A stretch of 64,000 nt of DNA from Saccopteryx bilineata (GCF_036850765.1 NC_089490.1:243858562-243922561); one strand, 5' to 3'. Positions 10,826 to 23,239 are shown, numbered from the stretch's first letter. Program-made: numbers and translations. Notes: a model not told the origin generated them from the sequence alone.

Positions 10826-12494
10826 GAGCCAGCCCTACCAACCAGGAAGCTGGTGAGGGAGATGCAGGGCGGGGCGGATGGGAGGCTGGTGGCAGTCGGC
10901 TCGGGCTCCCTACTGCTCTGCTCTGTTACCACCTGCAGGAACAGAGTCCCATATAGGCCTGACCCTGACCTTCAAGGATTTCCAAAAAGGCCAGAAACGC
11001 AGGATGCTTTTTTGTGTTTTTTTTAAATGTGAAATCTCCTTATTTTTAAATGCTGGCAACTAATTCCAATTTTTGCAAAAACCTCATGCTGGCCAAACAA
11101 AACACACACGCAAGCCAAACCCAGCTCTTCGGGCGCCAGTTAACAACCTGTTTCAAAATGCATTGGCATTAAAAAGTTCTGGTGTTGCTGTTGAAATAAC
11201 CTTAAAATATAAGTTGTTTGAAGACTTTTATTTCAGGGCACAGATTTTGACCAAAATGTGCCTGAATGCTTTCCTAACATTCTTTGGGGTCTGAATTGGA
11301 AATCTCTCTTCTCCAAAAAAACATGAACAGTCTTTTTGGTTCTGTTTTGTTTATTCCCAAATCACAAAATCCTAAGTATCATTTCAGACAACAAATGCTT
11401 CTCAAAAAAACAACAAAACAAAACTGAAAACCCTGTAACATTACTTTGCAGTTTTCTTGAGTCTTCTTCAGAAGAGTGGAATGGAGAATGAAAAATACAA
11501 CAGACCTTGAAATAATTGGTATTTGACAAAACTATTTAGGAAAGGGACATTCTGTATAGAAAGTGGATCACACAGATCATCGACGTGTGAGCCTGACACC
11601 AATCCTGGACACAGTTAGGGAACGGGCAGGGAAGAGACCCCAGCACAGTGGACCTCAGCCCACTTCATGCCCGTACCTGACAAGGCTGAATGGGGAAAGC
11701 ATGGGTCAGAAAAAGACAGGTGACTCGGTTCGAACAAGAGCCAAAGTAATGCCTGAAAAATACTTATGAGCAAGAGGAAGAAGTACAGGTTGAAGAGAAA
11801 TAAAGAGAGAGAGCGAGAGCATGAAGGGATTCTTTCACCACATGATCAACCTGGCTCAAAGGATGCTAATGAATGGATGCTGTCAACCTGGACAAAGGCG
11901 ACAGACACATGGACAGAGTTCTTGACATTCTAAGAACTGGATGAAGGTTAACAGGCATCGCAATAAGTAAATCTATCAATTAAAGAAATGGGCAAAATAA
12001 CAAATATATTGGATGTGTTAGTGAGGATGCTGATGAATTAATCCAACAAACTAGTCCAATAAGATTAATTTAGCATTAACAATTTCAGTGTCATTAACAA
12101 TGACATGTAGAAAATGGACAAACCCAGGTTGGAGTGGATTTGATTAAGCAGCAGCATGTGGGAAAAGCACTGAGACTGGCCAATCATGCAGGGTAACTGC
12201 CGAAATGAGGAAAAGAAGGGCGTGCTCTCTCTCCTCACTTCATCACAAAGCGTGTCCTCCAACGGTATTAGAATTGGAGGATGCATTTTTAGACTGAAAA
12301 ATTCATAAACAGATAACCAAACATTATGGTGTTATTAATATGAAACAGAAGCTATTATTATTGCCTTTATTACGGTCCAAATAATGATAAGTACTCTTCA
12401 ATACAGATCTTCCTTTTAAGTATCCTTATCCCATCTTTCCATAGGTACAACATGCTTCCCAGCCTCACCGGGATATAACTGATGAGTAAAACTG

Positions 12495-12680
12495 TGTGTG
12501 CTGAAAGTGTATGGCGTGATGGCTGGATATACATACACACTGTGAAATGATTACCACAACCTAGTTAATTAATACACCTGTCGTCTCCCAGCTACTGTCT
12601 CTTGCACGTGTGGTGAGAATGCCTCAGAGCCACTCTCCTAGCAAATTTCAAGTATACGAGACAGAATTACAACTAGGCAC
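12495..12680 (+). mobile_element. Ancient LINE-1 fragment
   Basis: GGATATACATACACACTGTG, AAATGATTACCACAACCTAG, TTAATTAATACACCTGTCG, then TGTGGTGAGAATGCCTCAGA and TAGCAAATTTCAAGTATACG follow the order of a familiar old mammalian L1 3' region. Diverged, with unclear ends. Confidence 0.5.
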
Positions 12681-13254
12681 TAAGCTGTCCACGAGACCCC
12701 GGAATGGACTTGTCTTGTCACTGCAAGGTCACGCCATCTGGCCAGCGGCTTTAGCTCAAGCAGCTAATCAGTCACTCCAGACTCCACCTGCTCCTATTTT
12801 CGAATACCACCCACACCTGGGGACTCCTTGAACATTTAGTGACAGATCTGTGTTTGAGTGCTTTGAACACATTCACGCTCTTCAGTATGCTTCATCAGGA
12901 GCTTTAGGAAAGGGCAGGCTGGACTGAGCAGGGCAGGAGCCTGTGGCCATTACTACGGCACATGTCAGTGCCCAGAGACCAGCTTCCAGGGCCAGCCTGG
13001 CTGTGGCTGGCAGGGGTCTGCCCTGGGCCTGCGGGGAACTGCCCCAAGCCTGCAACTGCTGCTCCTCACTGCTGCTGGACTCCCAAGTCCTCCATGGCAC
13101 AACCCAGAGTCCCCTTTCTGAAATGTCAGGCTCACACGTCTGAAATTTTCCATGGCTGTCCTTGGCCTACCAGAAGAGGTGCCAACTTCAGCATGGCATG
13201 AGGCTCCCCACTGCTTCCTGCCGCCTAACTTCCCAGTCCTGCTCTGACCACAGG

Positions 13255-13440
13255 CCCTGTGCTCGAGCCCTGTGCCACTGCACGCAATATACCCTCTGCC
13301 TGGAACACCCTTCTCACTCCACTGGTCCCTGTCCGTTTAACAAACACTACCTGGCCTTCAAAACTCGGGGGGCATGCTCCTTCCCACTGTCTTTCCTTAC
13401 CAGTCCCCAAAACTGAGACAAACTTCAGCTGCCATTTACC
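13255..13440 (+). mobile_element. L2 LINE fragment, interrupted on its right by a hAT MITE
   Basis: CCTCTGCCTGGAACACCCTT, followed by CTGGCCTTCAAAACTCGG and CCTTCCCACTGTC, is the L2 3' region. The hAT MITE at 13449 begins right after it. Confidence 0.6.
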
Positions 13441-13448
13441 ATCTAGAG

Positions 13449-13798
13449 CAGGGGTAGTCAACCTTTTTACACCTACCGTCCACTTTTGTATCTCTGTTAG
13501 TAGTAAAATTTTCTAACTGCCCACTGGTTTCACAGTAATGGTGATTTATAAAGTAGGGAAGTAACTTTACTTTATAAAATTTATAAAGCAGAGTTACAGC
13601 AAGTTAAAGCATATAATAATAATTACCAAGTACTTTATGTCGGATTTTCGCTAAGTTTGGCAGAATAAATCTTTATAAAACAACTTACTATATAGTTAAG
13701 TCTATCTTTTTATTTATACTTTGGTTGCTCTGCTACCGCTTACCATGAAAGCTGGAATGCCCACTAGTGGGCGGTGGAGACCAGGTTGACTACCACTG
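13449..13798 (+). mobile_element. hAT MITE, 350 bp, with 8-bp target duplications
   Basis: Left end CAGGGGTAGTCAACCT and inverted right end CAGTGGTAGTCAACCT match at 15 of 16 positions. The flanks ATCTAGAG (13441-13448) and GTCTAGAG (13799-13806) are 8-bp target duplications matching at 7 of 8 bases and fitting the known hAT preference nTCTAGAn. The A/T-rich interior has no transposase. It must have been moved by a transposase supplied elsewhere. Confidence 0.92.
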
Positions 13799-15489
13799 GT
13801 CTAGAGCATCACTGTTGTCTACCTTCTACCAGAACTAAAAAGAAAGTGAAACAGTCCTTACCGTCTTATCAAAAGCTTAAGAACAAAAGGCAGATGAGAC
13901 CCACCCAGCAATGTAGACCTCCATGGCCCCTGGAGCATTTGAGTTTCTGACCCCAGCAACTTGGCCCATGGAATGGATGAGCATAGCAATCACAGCTTTG
14001 ACTATTTGCAAGTGAGCTGAAAAGTTCCAAAACAGAGTCATCTGTAATTTTACTGAAGCTGGCATCTGAGAAGGGTGAGCTGGCTAAATCTTCCATCCGA
14101 CCAGCAGTCTAGTGTCTGCATGTTAACACAGTTTCGTTGCTCTCTATTTGCCATTACGAACTCAGCATATCTCATAAAGAGGGCTAAAAAGCGTTTCTTT
14201 GTAAAAAGTGACAGCTCCCCCCTAACCAAAAAAAGAAAGCTAACTACTGGTTCCAGCAGGGACAGAGGGATCAAGTGAGCCATGAAAGCAATGGTGAGGT
14301 AGGGAAAAAAAAAGTGACATAAATAAAGTATAAAACATTGACTTTGCTGGTGGCTCCGACCCGTGACGTGACTTAACAAATCATGCATTCTACACTGGAA
14401 CAACAACAAAAGTGATTTGTGAAAGCGTCTTCTTTTATTAGGCTATGTGAGGGACATAAACTCAAGGTCAGCATCTGCCATGAAAGTTCCAAGACAGCTT
14501 TTGTGACTACAGAGGGTCTACTTTATATCAAATATTTACAACTGTTACCAACTCAGAAAAAAAACAAACAACTTTCCATGCATAAGGAACAAATTATCAA
14601 ATTAAAGTCAGATAGAAACATTATTTTCAACTGAATGTTTTATTGACCCTGTCCTCAGTAAGATTATGTGCTAGAATTTCCCAAACAGAATATCCATGAA
14701 TTCCATTTCCTAAATTTATCAGTAGGGACCCATCTCAGAAAAGATAGTCTCAAAAAGGAAAGTCCCTCACAGAAGATACATAGTAACAACTTTAAGTCCA
14801 TTACCCTAGGATCTTCTCACACAGCTATAGTATAAGTTCTCAGTAAATCATCAGTAAATGCCCAGGAGAAATAACCTCATCTGTTCCCGGTGAAACTTGT
14901 AGAATAAGCAAGAGGAATGTTTGTGTTCACTGAAAAATAACAGACAACAAAGTTTCTTTTAAAATCGCTGGAGAGGAAATGAAGCCTACCTGATGGTCAA
15001 CTGTGATAACATTTATTGAGTGTGTACCTCCCGGCACTGAACAGTACTGGTTACTTCCCGTGTCACTCAAGTGCGGGGTGGGGCAGGGCACGTCTGTCCT
15101 GGGCACTGGTGCGTATCTGATGCCTACCCACTGCCTGGCAAAAAAAAAAAGAAAGAAAAAGAAAAAGGCCCTTACTAGTTATTGAATAATGGCTCACACT
15201 GCATTCTAACAACTTTGTAGGAGAAGACTGGACCCTGACCTTCAAGAATTTATCATACAGGATTATTGAAGACAACACTGGAAGAAAAAATTGCCTTCAA
15301 TTCAAAACAGAATTTCTTGGCAATGGAAAGCATTTCAGTATTAAAGCAAATAAAAAGTCAACAAATATTTCCCAGTGACCAGAAACAACGGAATATTTTG
15401 TCAGAATGTCCTGAAATGCTATTCACAACAGTTTTATGTAAGTTAGGAAAGAAAGTTATTCTGCTTAGAAATCCTGTATTAACAGAAAC

Positions 15490-15609
15490 ACGGGGTATGA
15501 TAAAAGTAGGCTAACAGTTGTTCATATGGAAAGTAATACAATAATTAATGAGTAAAACAAGAATAAAGTCTGCATTTCACATACTCACAACTACCTTTGC
15601 CCTACCCTA
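15490..15609 (+). mobile_element. Mariner-type MITE, degraded copy
   Basis: Left end CGGGGTATGATAAAAGTAGG and right end CTACCTTTGCCCTACCC are diverged forms of the terminal repeats at 4082. The interior words AATACAATAATTAATGAGTA and ACAAGAATAAAGTCTGC match the 4082 element in order, confirming one family. Confidence 0.75.
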
Positions 15610-15689
15610 TATAATATTGGCCCTCAAAATATCAGTTCAGTGGGGTCAAGGCTACACTTATCCACCTCTACCTGCAGACACCAATACAC

Positions 15690-15790
15690 CGGAATGTTCC
15701 CATTTTACAGATAAGGAAACAGACATAGAACTTGCCCAAGTTCACACAACCAGTAAATGGAAAATGGGATCTGATTTCATTCCTTTTAGA
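15690..15790 (-). mobile_element. MIR fragment, inverted
   Basis: CCCATTTTACAGATAAGGAA, then ACTTGCCCAAGTTCACACAA, then CCAGTAAATGGAAAATGGGA and TCTGATTTCATTCC are inverted MIR core blocks. Confidence 0.75.
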
Positions 15791-15905
15791 ATACAACATG
15801 CTTTATATGCTGGAAATCAGGAAAATAAAAGAATAACAGTCATCTGTAATTTCACATAAAGATAATCTCACCTAATGTTTGGTATATAATCTTTTTGGTA
15901 TATTT

Positions 15906-15997
<92 letters not shown>
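15906..15997. repeat. Compound (CT)n(CA)n microsatellite
   Basis: About 55 bp of CT dinucleotides with one TTT interruption run directly into about 37 bp of CA dinucleotides. It is followed by a short CTAGCTAGCTCTCTC stretch and a smaller (CA)n near 16054. Confidence 0.95.
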
Positions 15998-16000
<3 letters not shown>

Positions 16001-16097
16001 CTAGCTCTCTCTCACATTTATCCTCCAAAAACAAAAAACCTTAGATCAGTTTACACACACACACACACATATATAAAGAATATGGATTTTTTAAGGA

Positions 16098-16263
16098 ATT
16101 TTTTAAGACTTTATTTTTTTAGAGTGGAGAGAGAGAGAGAGAAGGGGGGAGAGCAGGAAGCATCAACTCCCATATGTGCCTTGACCAGGCAAGCCTGGGG
16201 TTTTGAACCAGCAACCTCAGCATTCCAGATTGACACTTAATCCACTGAGCCACCACAGGTTAC
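16098..16263 (-). mobile_element. tRNA-derived bat SINE (VES-like), inverted
   Basis: On the plus strand the inverted tail ACTTTATTTTTTTAGAGTGG and a GAGAGA run are followed by AAGCATCAACTCCCATATGT, GCCTTGACCAGGCAAGCCTG, a mutated B-box complement TTTTGAACCAGC, and TGAGCCACCACAGGT at the head. It is the same SINE family as 17236. Confidence 0.88.
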
Positions 16264-17221
16264 ACATACCTTTTCATAATCTGCTTTCTCAGCTTACAAA
16301 TTCTGAGAATTTCCACACCAATAAATACTCCCCTACGTAACCATTAACAAAGAGTTCTCCATTACATGTACATACCATAATTTGCGTGATCAATTTCCCT
16401 ATCACTGAGCATTTAAATTTTTTTCTAGTTTATAATTATCATAGTATCATAAAGAAAGCCTCAGCAATAATTTCTGCATATTAGAGGTGGACTTTCTGCA
16501 TGCATTTTTTGTGGCGGTCACCAGATTCTGGAGACAGGTCTTTCCTAAACTTTCAGGAAGCACACCCCTCCCAATTCTGAGACAGCCCACTAAGCGGACT
16601 TCCTACCAATCAGGATGTGCCTTTGGGGGAGAAGCTCCTGCTGGCACTATGATGCCCACAGGCACCATGTGGGCAAGGACCCTGCTATAGACTGGCCTCT
16701 GTAAACATGCTTTACTTTTCTCCTTACATTCCTCTGGTGGAAACGCCTGACTAAGGAACATGGCACATTTTTGAGGCTTTTGATGAGTAACAGAAAACTG
16801 CTGTCCTGGAAAGTTGTAACAATTGAAACACCCACCAGCAGACTTTCGAAGTGACAATTTCCAAAACTTCCTGGTTAGCTAGATACATATTTAAATAGTC
16901 AAATCCCAAAATGGCCCTAAATTCTAAAAACAGTGAAACTATTAATAAAACACAGAAAATCCACAAACAATCTGACAACAAATGCTAGATTTTAAAGTAC
17001 ATGTGTTTTCAAATATAAAATTTTAATGGCATTGGGTTCCAAGCAGACTGAGCTTATTCAATGACTATTGACTATTGGAAAATCCAGTGCCACCAGGCTC
17101 AGAAAGACCTCAGGCTAGTAACTACAACACCATATCTTCACTTGACCTCTGGCTAGTATTAGCCTGCATAGTTGGGCTTTAATAGCAACATGCTCTATTT
17201 TTTTGAACAAGAAACTCATAA

Positions 17222-17384
17222 AAATTGTACATTCCACCTGACCTGTGGTGGCGCAGTGGGATAAAGCGTCGACCTGGAGCACTGAGGTTGCCGGTTCGAA
17301 ACCTTGGGCTTGCCTGGTCAAGGCACATATGGGAGTTGATGCTTCCTGCTCCTCCCTCTTCTCTCTCTCTCTCTCTCTCCCCTC

Positions 17385-17423
<39 letters not shown>

Positions 17424-17435
17424 ATTGTACATTCC
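17222..17435 (+). mobile_element. tRNA-derived bat SINE (VES-like) with perfect target duplication
   Basis: The SINE body (17236-17421) reads ACCTGACCTGTGGTGGCGCA, GTGGGATAAAGCGTCGACCT (A-box region), GCCGGTTCGAAACC (B-box) and TGGTCAAGGCACATATGGGA. A CT-rich stretch and an (AAAT)n tail follow. It is flanked by a perfect 14-bp duplication AAATTGTACATTCC at 17222-17235 and 17422-17435. The perfect duplication and regular tail indicate a comparatively recent L1-mediated insertion. Antisense to LIFR within its intron. Confidence 0.95.
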
Positions 17436-17999
17436 TTCTAGTTTTATAAATACTATCTTATAGCTAATGTGCAATCTGAAGTTCTCAAAATCCTTTTAGA
17501 TATTCACTGATTCAACAGATCACTGAATGCCTACTCCTCTGGGTCTTGGTTCCTTTATCAGTAAATGAAAGAACTTGACCAGATGACTGGGGTCTCTTCT
17601 GGCTCTTAAAATTCTATATGGCTTTGGTTTTGTTTGAATGTTTACGTTCCTATTACTCATAAGAGCTTTCCATTTTAGGCTCTAGTGTTCCTCCATGAAA
17701 TGAGAACCAGGTTCCCCTCACTTCACAAAAATATTCTATATCTACAGTAAAACTTTGACAACCCAAGTATCTTCAGGGAATACACATAGGATAAGGTCCC
17801 AATTGGATGAAGATTTGTGATCCCAACTTTAACTATTTCTCAGAGATTTCTAAAATGCTCTTGCCTCCTTACTTTTGCGCTGCACTATAAATACGAAGAC
17901 ATGGAACATGGAACAGGACCTCACTAGTACAGGGGTGGGTTTCCAAGCCCGTGGAGAGGAGTGACAGGCATTGCAGCTTAAGATGGCACACTGGCACCC

Positions 18000-18460
18000 T
18001 CAGGGGCTGCAGTACAGAAGTCCTGGTGGTGAATTCTTACTACTCTGCAGCAGCTAACCCCTACTCCCAACTCAACAGACACACGACTCTGCCTACAGAA
18101 CAACTGCCACACACTGCTCCACTAGCATGTCTAGTATTAGAACTGGGAAGCACTACTTCTGCCATCACTGGTTACTTTCCACCAGAGGCTCCAGCTACCA
18201 CCTCTGCAACTGTGCTTGGATCCAGGGTCTCCTGGGTAAAGTCTGCTTCTTACAGCAGTTAGAGGAAGGCATCGCAGCAAGGGGCTCAGTATGCGTAGAG
18301 CCCCCCACTAGAGAAGAGCCACACAAAGACTTTCAGGAAGTAATATCGCCTCCTTGTGGTCTCTCAGGATACTGCCACTTAATAACAGCACATGTTCTCA
18401 ACTACAGGTACAGAGAACGATTCCAAGTCTTCTGGGTACCTGCTCTAAAACCAAAAGAAT
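18000..18460 (+). other. Unassigned stretch with two overlapping open frames
   Basis: Two plus-strand frames (17951-18262, 103 codons, and 18127-18462, 111 codons) overlap here. The translations are Ser/Thr/Pro-rich and match no domain I recognise. Base composition differs mildly from the A/T-rich flanks. It could be a worn repeat; I see no splice structure or start context that makes it a gene. Confidence 0.2.
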
Positions 18461-19904
18461 GAGTAAGAGCCAAGAGTTTCTCACCTCTGCGCAAAAGGAC
18501 ATGAAAATTTTACCCACCAGACGTTTTTCCTCAACTTGCAACGTAAAACCATAAAACACAACCTCTGCTCACATGAGTGACGTCAGCAACAACTGGTAAA
18601 AAAGTGTGTTGTAATATTAGACAATGTAAGGCAAATGTGCAATTCCTGAATCTCTATAGTTCACAAAGGGAAATGCAAAGGAAGTAGTAGAAGTACCTTA
18701 ACTCAAACATCTAAGTCTCTAAATTTACCCCAACCAGTTACATATAGAGCAGAGGCCTAAGGGCTTCTGCTGCTTGCCTGAAATGCTTTCCCTTCAATGA
18801 CAGTGACAAAGGTGACTTTACTGTAGATTTCGGAGTGATAGCATCCATCTCTGATATAGTGTTTGCATAGAATTTATGAGAATGGGTTGGAAAATAAAAT
18901 TATCTTATGTGGAAACAATTTACTGGGTTCTGGTATCAACCAAGCAGAATAGGAAACAGAAAAATGAAAAACCCTCATTCTGCAAGATCACAAAACTCCT
19001 GATGTTGAACAGGAGCCCAAAAGCCAAAGCCACGGGAAAGGCAGCAGATTTTTATTAGCTGTCTATCACAACTGCTTGGCACAAAATTTCATTTCCCAAG
19101 CTTTCAATTAACATAAAGGAACATATATTTAGAATGACAAACATTAGATTTGGGAAGAGGAAATACTACAGTTCCTGATATTCTCTAAAATAGAGCATGC
19201 ACACATTCTTCCTGTGAGGAAAAAAAACAAAACACCTTCACAAAGTACATATGTGTGCTTGTCAGTCTGTCATCAGCCCAAAAGAATGAAAACATCAGGA
19301 CAACAAAAAAAAAAAGGGCATCTCTGAAAACTTTACACTGCAGCAAATGGCTAATCTACTTAAATCAAGGTGAAACTCCTAACTAAATGGCTAGAAATCA
19401 CTATAATGTCCTGGAAAACTGGGAGTGTTTTTAAGGCTTCATGCTTTAATTTCAGGGAATCGCCATCAAACACAACCAACTCAAGGCAACCCTTTCAAAG
19501 GCTGTGAACAGTGTGACGGATTGGGTGACGTCAAGGGCCAGAGTCAAGGTGGCAAGCTTAGATGAAAGACTTTCGAATCTGAGCATTCTAATCAAAAGCG
19601 GCCAAGCTTATTTTTAAAACTTTTTGATTATTCATTAATTAAACAAATATTCACAGCCTGTTGTGATACTGGCTGTTCTTGATGCTGGGGAACCCACAAG
19701 AACAGGCAGGTGTGTGCCTGCCCTCCTGGGGGCTTCCAGTAGGTGGAGAGACTCCACCGTCCAAGGTCTCTTCACTTCTGTAAACTTTCCTTGACGTATG
19801 CAAACACACAGGGCACAGGGCCCAACTCTGCTCCCTCCTGCCTGCCACTCTGCCCTTCATCACAAACCCCAGCCACACAGGCAGCCCTCTGCTCCTCGGG
19901 CACC

Positions 19905-20285
19905 TGAGGCTAAGCCCCGTCCCAGGGCCTTTGCACTTGCTGTTCCCTCTGCCTGAGCCACTCTCCATCCAAATCTCCAAAATACAGGCTTCCTCCTGCC
20001 CTCCAGCTTTTGACTCAAATCTCTTTATCTCAGAAAGGCTTTCAGAGGCACTCAATGTAAATCAGCAGCAGGCCCCGCTCTTTACCACAGCGACCTTATT
20101 TCGTTACTTTTCCAGTATGTAACACTATTTGATATTAACTCCTTTATTACTTCTCTGCTTTTTGTCTGTTTCCCCCACTAAGATGTGAACTCACAGTGGG
20201 ACCTGTACATCCTGTGCACTGCTATATTCTTAGCCTTCCAAAGTGCCTGAAATAGTGTAACGAACACTCAATAAATACTTATTTA
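19905..20285 (+). mobile_element. L2 LINE 3' end
   Basis: GCCTTTGCACTTGCTGTTCC, then CTCTGCCTGAGCCACTC, CTTTTTGTCTGTTTCCCCCA, CTAAGATGTGAACTCAC and ACACTCAATAAATACTTATT follow the L2 3'-end consensus in order, plus orientation. Confidence 0.85.
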
Positions 20286-20418
20286 AGAAGAGCAATTATA
20301 AACAATATTCGTGTTTTGTACCACAATGACAATTACCAAATAATAAAGGAAAAAGAAAACACCTTAAATACTAAAAGATTTGTTTGATCAGTTAAAACAA
20401 AAAGATCACTTACACTGG

Positions 20419-20466
20419 CCGGGTAGCTCAGTTTGTTAGAACATCTGTCCCAATACTCCACTGCTC
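20419..20466 (+). mobile_element. Truncated tRNA-SINE head (third SINE type)
   Basis: CTGGCCGGGTAGCTCAGTTT, then GTTAGAACATCTGTCCCAAT is the 5' tRNA-like head (A-box region) of a SINE. It ends before a B-box and runs into unrelated sequence. The head differs from the two full SINE types nearby. Confidence 0.55.
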
Positions 20467-20523
20467 TCTTTTCTTTTTCTCTAAAAGAGATCATTATTGC
20501 TTGTTCTAGTCTTTACAACATTC

Positions 20524-20886
20524 TCAAAAACAAACAGTAGAGCCAAGTGGTGGCACAGTGGATAGTGTGTCGGACTGGGATGCAGAGGACCCAGGTTCGA
20601 GACCCCGAGGTTGCCAGATTGAGTGTGGGCTCATCTGGTTTGAGCAGAGCTCACCAGTTTGAGCCCAAGGTTGCTGGCTCAAGCAAGGGGTTACTTGTCT
20701 GCTGTAGCCCCCCCTCACCCCTCATCAAGGCACATATGAGAAAGCAATCAATGAACAACTAAGGTGTCGCAATGAAAAACTGATGATTGATGCTTCTCAT
20801 CTCTCTCCATTTCTGTATGTCTGCCCCTATCTATTCCTCTCTCTGACTCTGTCTCTGTATAAAAAAAAAAAAATAAAAAAAAAATG
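20524..20886 (+). mobile_element. Long tRNA-derived bat SINE
   Basis: The head AGTGGTGGCACAGTGGATAG and GTGTGTCGGACTGGGATGC carries the A-box region; CCAGGTTCGAGACC is the B-box. The body contains imperfect internal repeats of GGCTCATCTGGTTTGAGC and a GGCACATATGAGAAAGCAAT block shared with the shorter SINE. It ends in GATGCTTCTCATCTCTCTCC, a T/C-rich tract and poly(A). At about 360 bp it is roughly twice the length of the VES-like SINEs here, which suggests a composite. Confidence 0.88.
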
Positions 20887-21922
20887 GAACAGGCTGTAGT
20901 AACAATAGTGTCCATAATAAAGTTTAAAAAAAAAAACAGTGGAAATGTAAAGTTCAACATTACCTAATACTCAAATTTTATAATATATTAGGCTCAATAT
21001 ATACCATTACTCCTTGTACAATTTATTCTTTTTAATTTAAAATAAAAGAGCTAAATATTTTCTAAAAGCAAACTCTCTCTTAAGACTTATTAATAACCTC
21101 CTCCCAAACTATAAGATTTGTAACAATACTATAGCAACATTAAAATATGATATATTGGTGATAATCTACAGAAGAAAAGGATTTTAGAGCCTAGAGGTAA
21201 ACAAGTTTTATAGAACACTAATTACCATAATGTTCAATTTAATCAAAGGCATAAGCCTTTTCTCCCTGTTCAAAAACATTTAAGCCCCTAAGAATTTTTC
21301 CTATAGATTATTTTTAAAAATGTGTATCTTTTCTTTTACTCGTGTTAAAACAAAGAGCTATGGTGTTAAGGAATATGACTTTAGTTATTGGCCATCACCC
21401 TTTGACCATAAACATAAACAAGATCCTTATGGATCACTTTGAAGTTATATAAAAGCTAAAGATGTAAAGATGTACATTGGAGTGAAGGGCATTTATTTCC
21501 TGGAACATGATACAGAGAAGTAAATTACTTTTTAGGGGCCTTTGGAAATATTGAAATCCACTTAACAACGAATGTTTTACAATTTATAGCAAAATATTAG
21601 AAACAACCTACACATATCTCAATAAAGAAGAAGTTAAATCAATTATGGTTTCTCTTTTATGGAGTGCTCAGCAGCTGTTAGGGAATGAGACAGCTCTCTT
21701 CGGTGCTGATAGAGAGACTGCCAAGATTGAGTACGCAAAGGGGAGGGCGGGGAGCTGGTGCAGAACAAAGTATACAATGTGTCCTTATTTGTGGAAAGTC
21801 AAATAAAAAGAACACATACTAAATGTTTATACTAGCATAGGCTACATCTGGAAAGATGTAAGCAAGGAGCTAGTAAGAATGGAGAACAGGGTGAACTGGA
21901 ACATCAGGGGGAGACATACACA

Positions 21923-22048
21923 CAGGGTGGGGCAAAAGCAGATTTAGAGTCCTGAGCATGGGAAACAGTTTATCCTTGTATTACTATTTATTGATTATTG
22001 TATTATTTTCCATACAAACAACTGTAAACCTGCTTTTGCCCCACCCTG
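21923..22048 (-). mobile_element. Mariner-type MITE, inverted copy
   Basis: Left end CAGGGTGGGGCAAAAGCAG and right end CTGCTTTTGCCCCACCCTG are terminal inverted repeats. Read on the minus strand, the interior (TACAGTTGTTTGTATGGAAA, AATACAATAATCAATAAATA) matches the copies at 4082 and 15490. TA flanks the right end; the left flank is CA, probably a mutated TA. Confidence 0.88.
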
Positions 22049-23239
22049 TACTTTCCATTCTATAGACTTCTATTTCCATAGAATCTTCAACAGTATACAT
22101 ATATTGCCTGTCCCGCAAGTTAATAGGAAAATTTTAAATATTAAAATATTCTATATTATTATGAAATTATGATATTTAGGGATGACCATCGAAAAGCAAA
22201 AGTGTTTTAAAAAATCACAAACGTTTGTTCTTTTCAACCACACAGTTCCTGATCCTTAATTCTAAGGAGAGAATCCAGTCTCCGCTAATTAGAGAGGTGC
22301 GCTAGTGAGCTCACCTATTACAAAGCAAATAAGCCTCCATTCAATACTTGGAGGGAAAAGAGCTGCTTGGTTTACCTAAAAAACCCACCTCATTTATATT
22401 GAGCGTGTAAAGTACCTAATGAAGCTTCCAAACCAACACAGTTCCCACCCAGCCATAAAACATAAAGTCACACTAAGAAACAAGTAAGGAGACAGTCTCC
22501 TGTTTTTAAAAAACACACCATACCTAGTTTTCCTTTCCTGTCAGGCTCAGACAAGGAACCCTCTGATATTAGTGAAATATGATTTCAGATCTGTGGCAAA
22601 ATAATCCTTTAAGGGGAGGGGCAAGCATCATTTGCACTAAACAAACGCTTTTTAAAGCGTTGTCATTTGTGGGGGAGGAGAGCTTGCTTTAAATTTCAGT
22701 TAGGAATCATTAAGTCACATTAATTGTATTTCAAGCAACTTTAAAGATAATTCTGAAACTGCAAACGAAGGCAAACTTTAAACAAACTTTTCTGTTGAAT
22801 GTAATCTTAAAAGAACACATAAAAAGTAATGCAAAAAAGGTCATTTCCACACAAATGCCATTCATAACAGTATACATGTTATATCAATATCTGACTGCAT
22901 TAAACACACCCATACAGAAAAGAACAATAACCAACTTCAAATAAAAGAACTCATATATGTTTGGCAGTGGAAGGTGAGGACCAGAAAGAGTCATTTTCCA
23001 AACCCAGATGTCAATTTCACAACACTGATGTACAATTTTCTGTCGGTCAGAGCTCATGATCCGGCTCTGTCCTGTGAGATGACACATCAGAAGCAGCATT
23101 TGTCATAAAGCATAACTGCAATCTCCAACACTTAAACTTCGGAATTAATCAGTACAGCCGACTTGGGATATATGCAAATCAAAGTAAAATAAAAATTAAA
23201 GCTCCTTCCCATCTCCCAGGTAGACTGGTCTCAACTTAC
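22049..23239. other. A/T-rich stretch next to the CpG island
   Basis: No repeat family or coding sequence is recognised. A short hairpin, AACGCTTT-TT-AAAGCGTT, lies at 22644-22661. Being next to the probable promoter and free of recent repeats, it could hold regulatory sequence, but this is inference. Confidence 0.3.

Noticed and set aside
10512..10956. Overlapping frames encoding Ser/Leu, His/Thr and Cys/Val repeats
   Set aside because: They simply translate the (TC)n(CA)n microsatellite in different frames and strands.
14050..14409. 119-codon minus-strand frame with hydrophobic stretches
   Set aside because: Stop-free by chance in A/T-rich DNA; overlapping plus-strand frame and no family match. 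It lies on the LIFR strand but does not match LIFR sequence.
17115..17474. 119-codon minus-strand frame with a Glu/Arg-rich stretch
   Set aside because: It crosses the SINE CT-rich tail and (AAAT)n tail in antisense; an artefact of repeat sequence.
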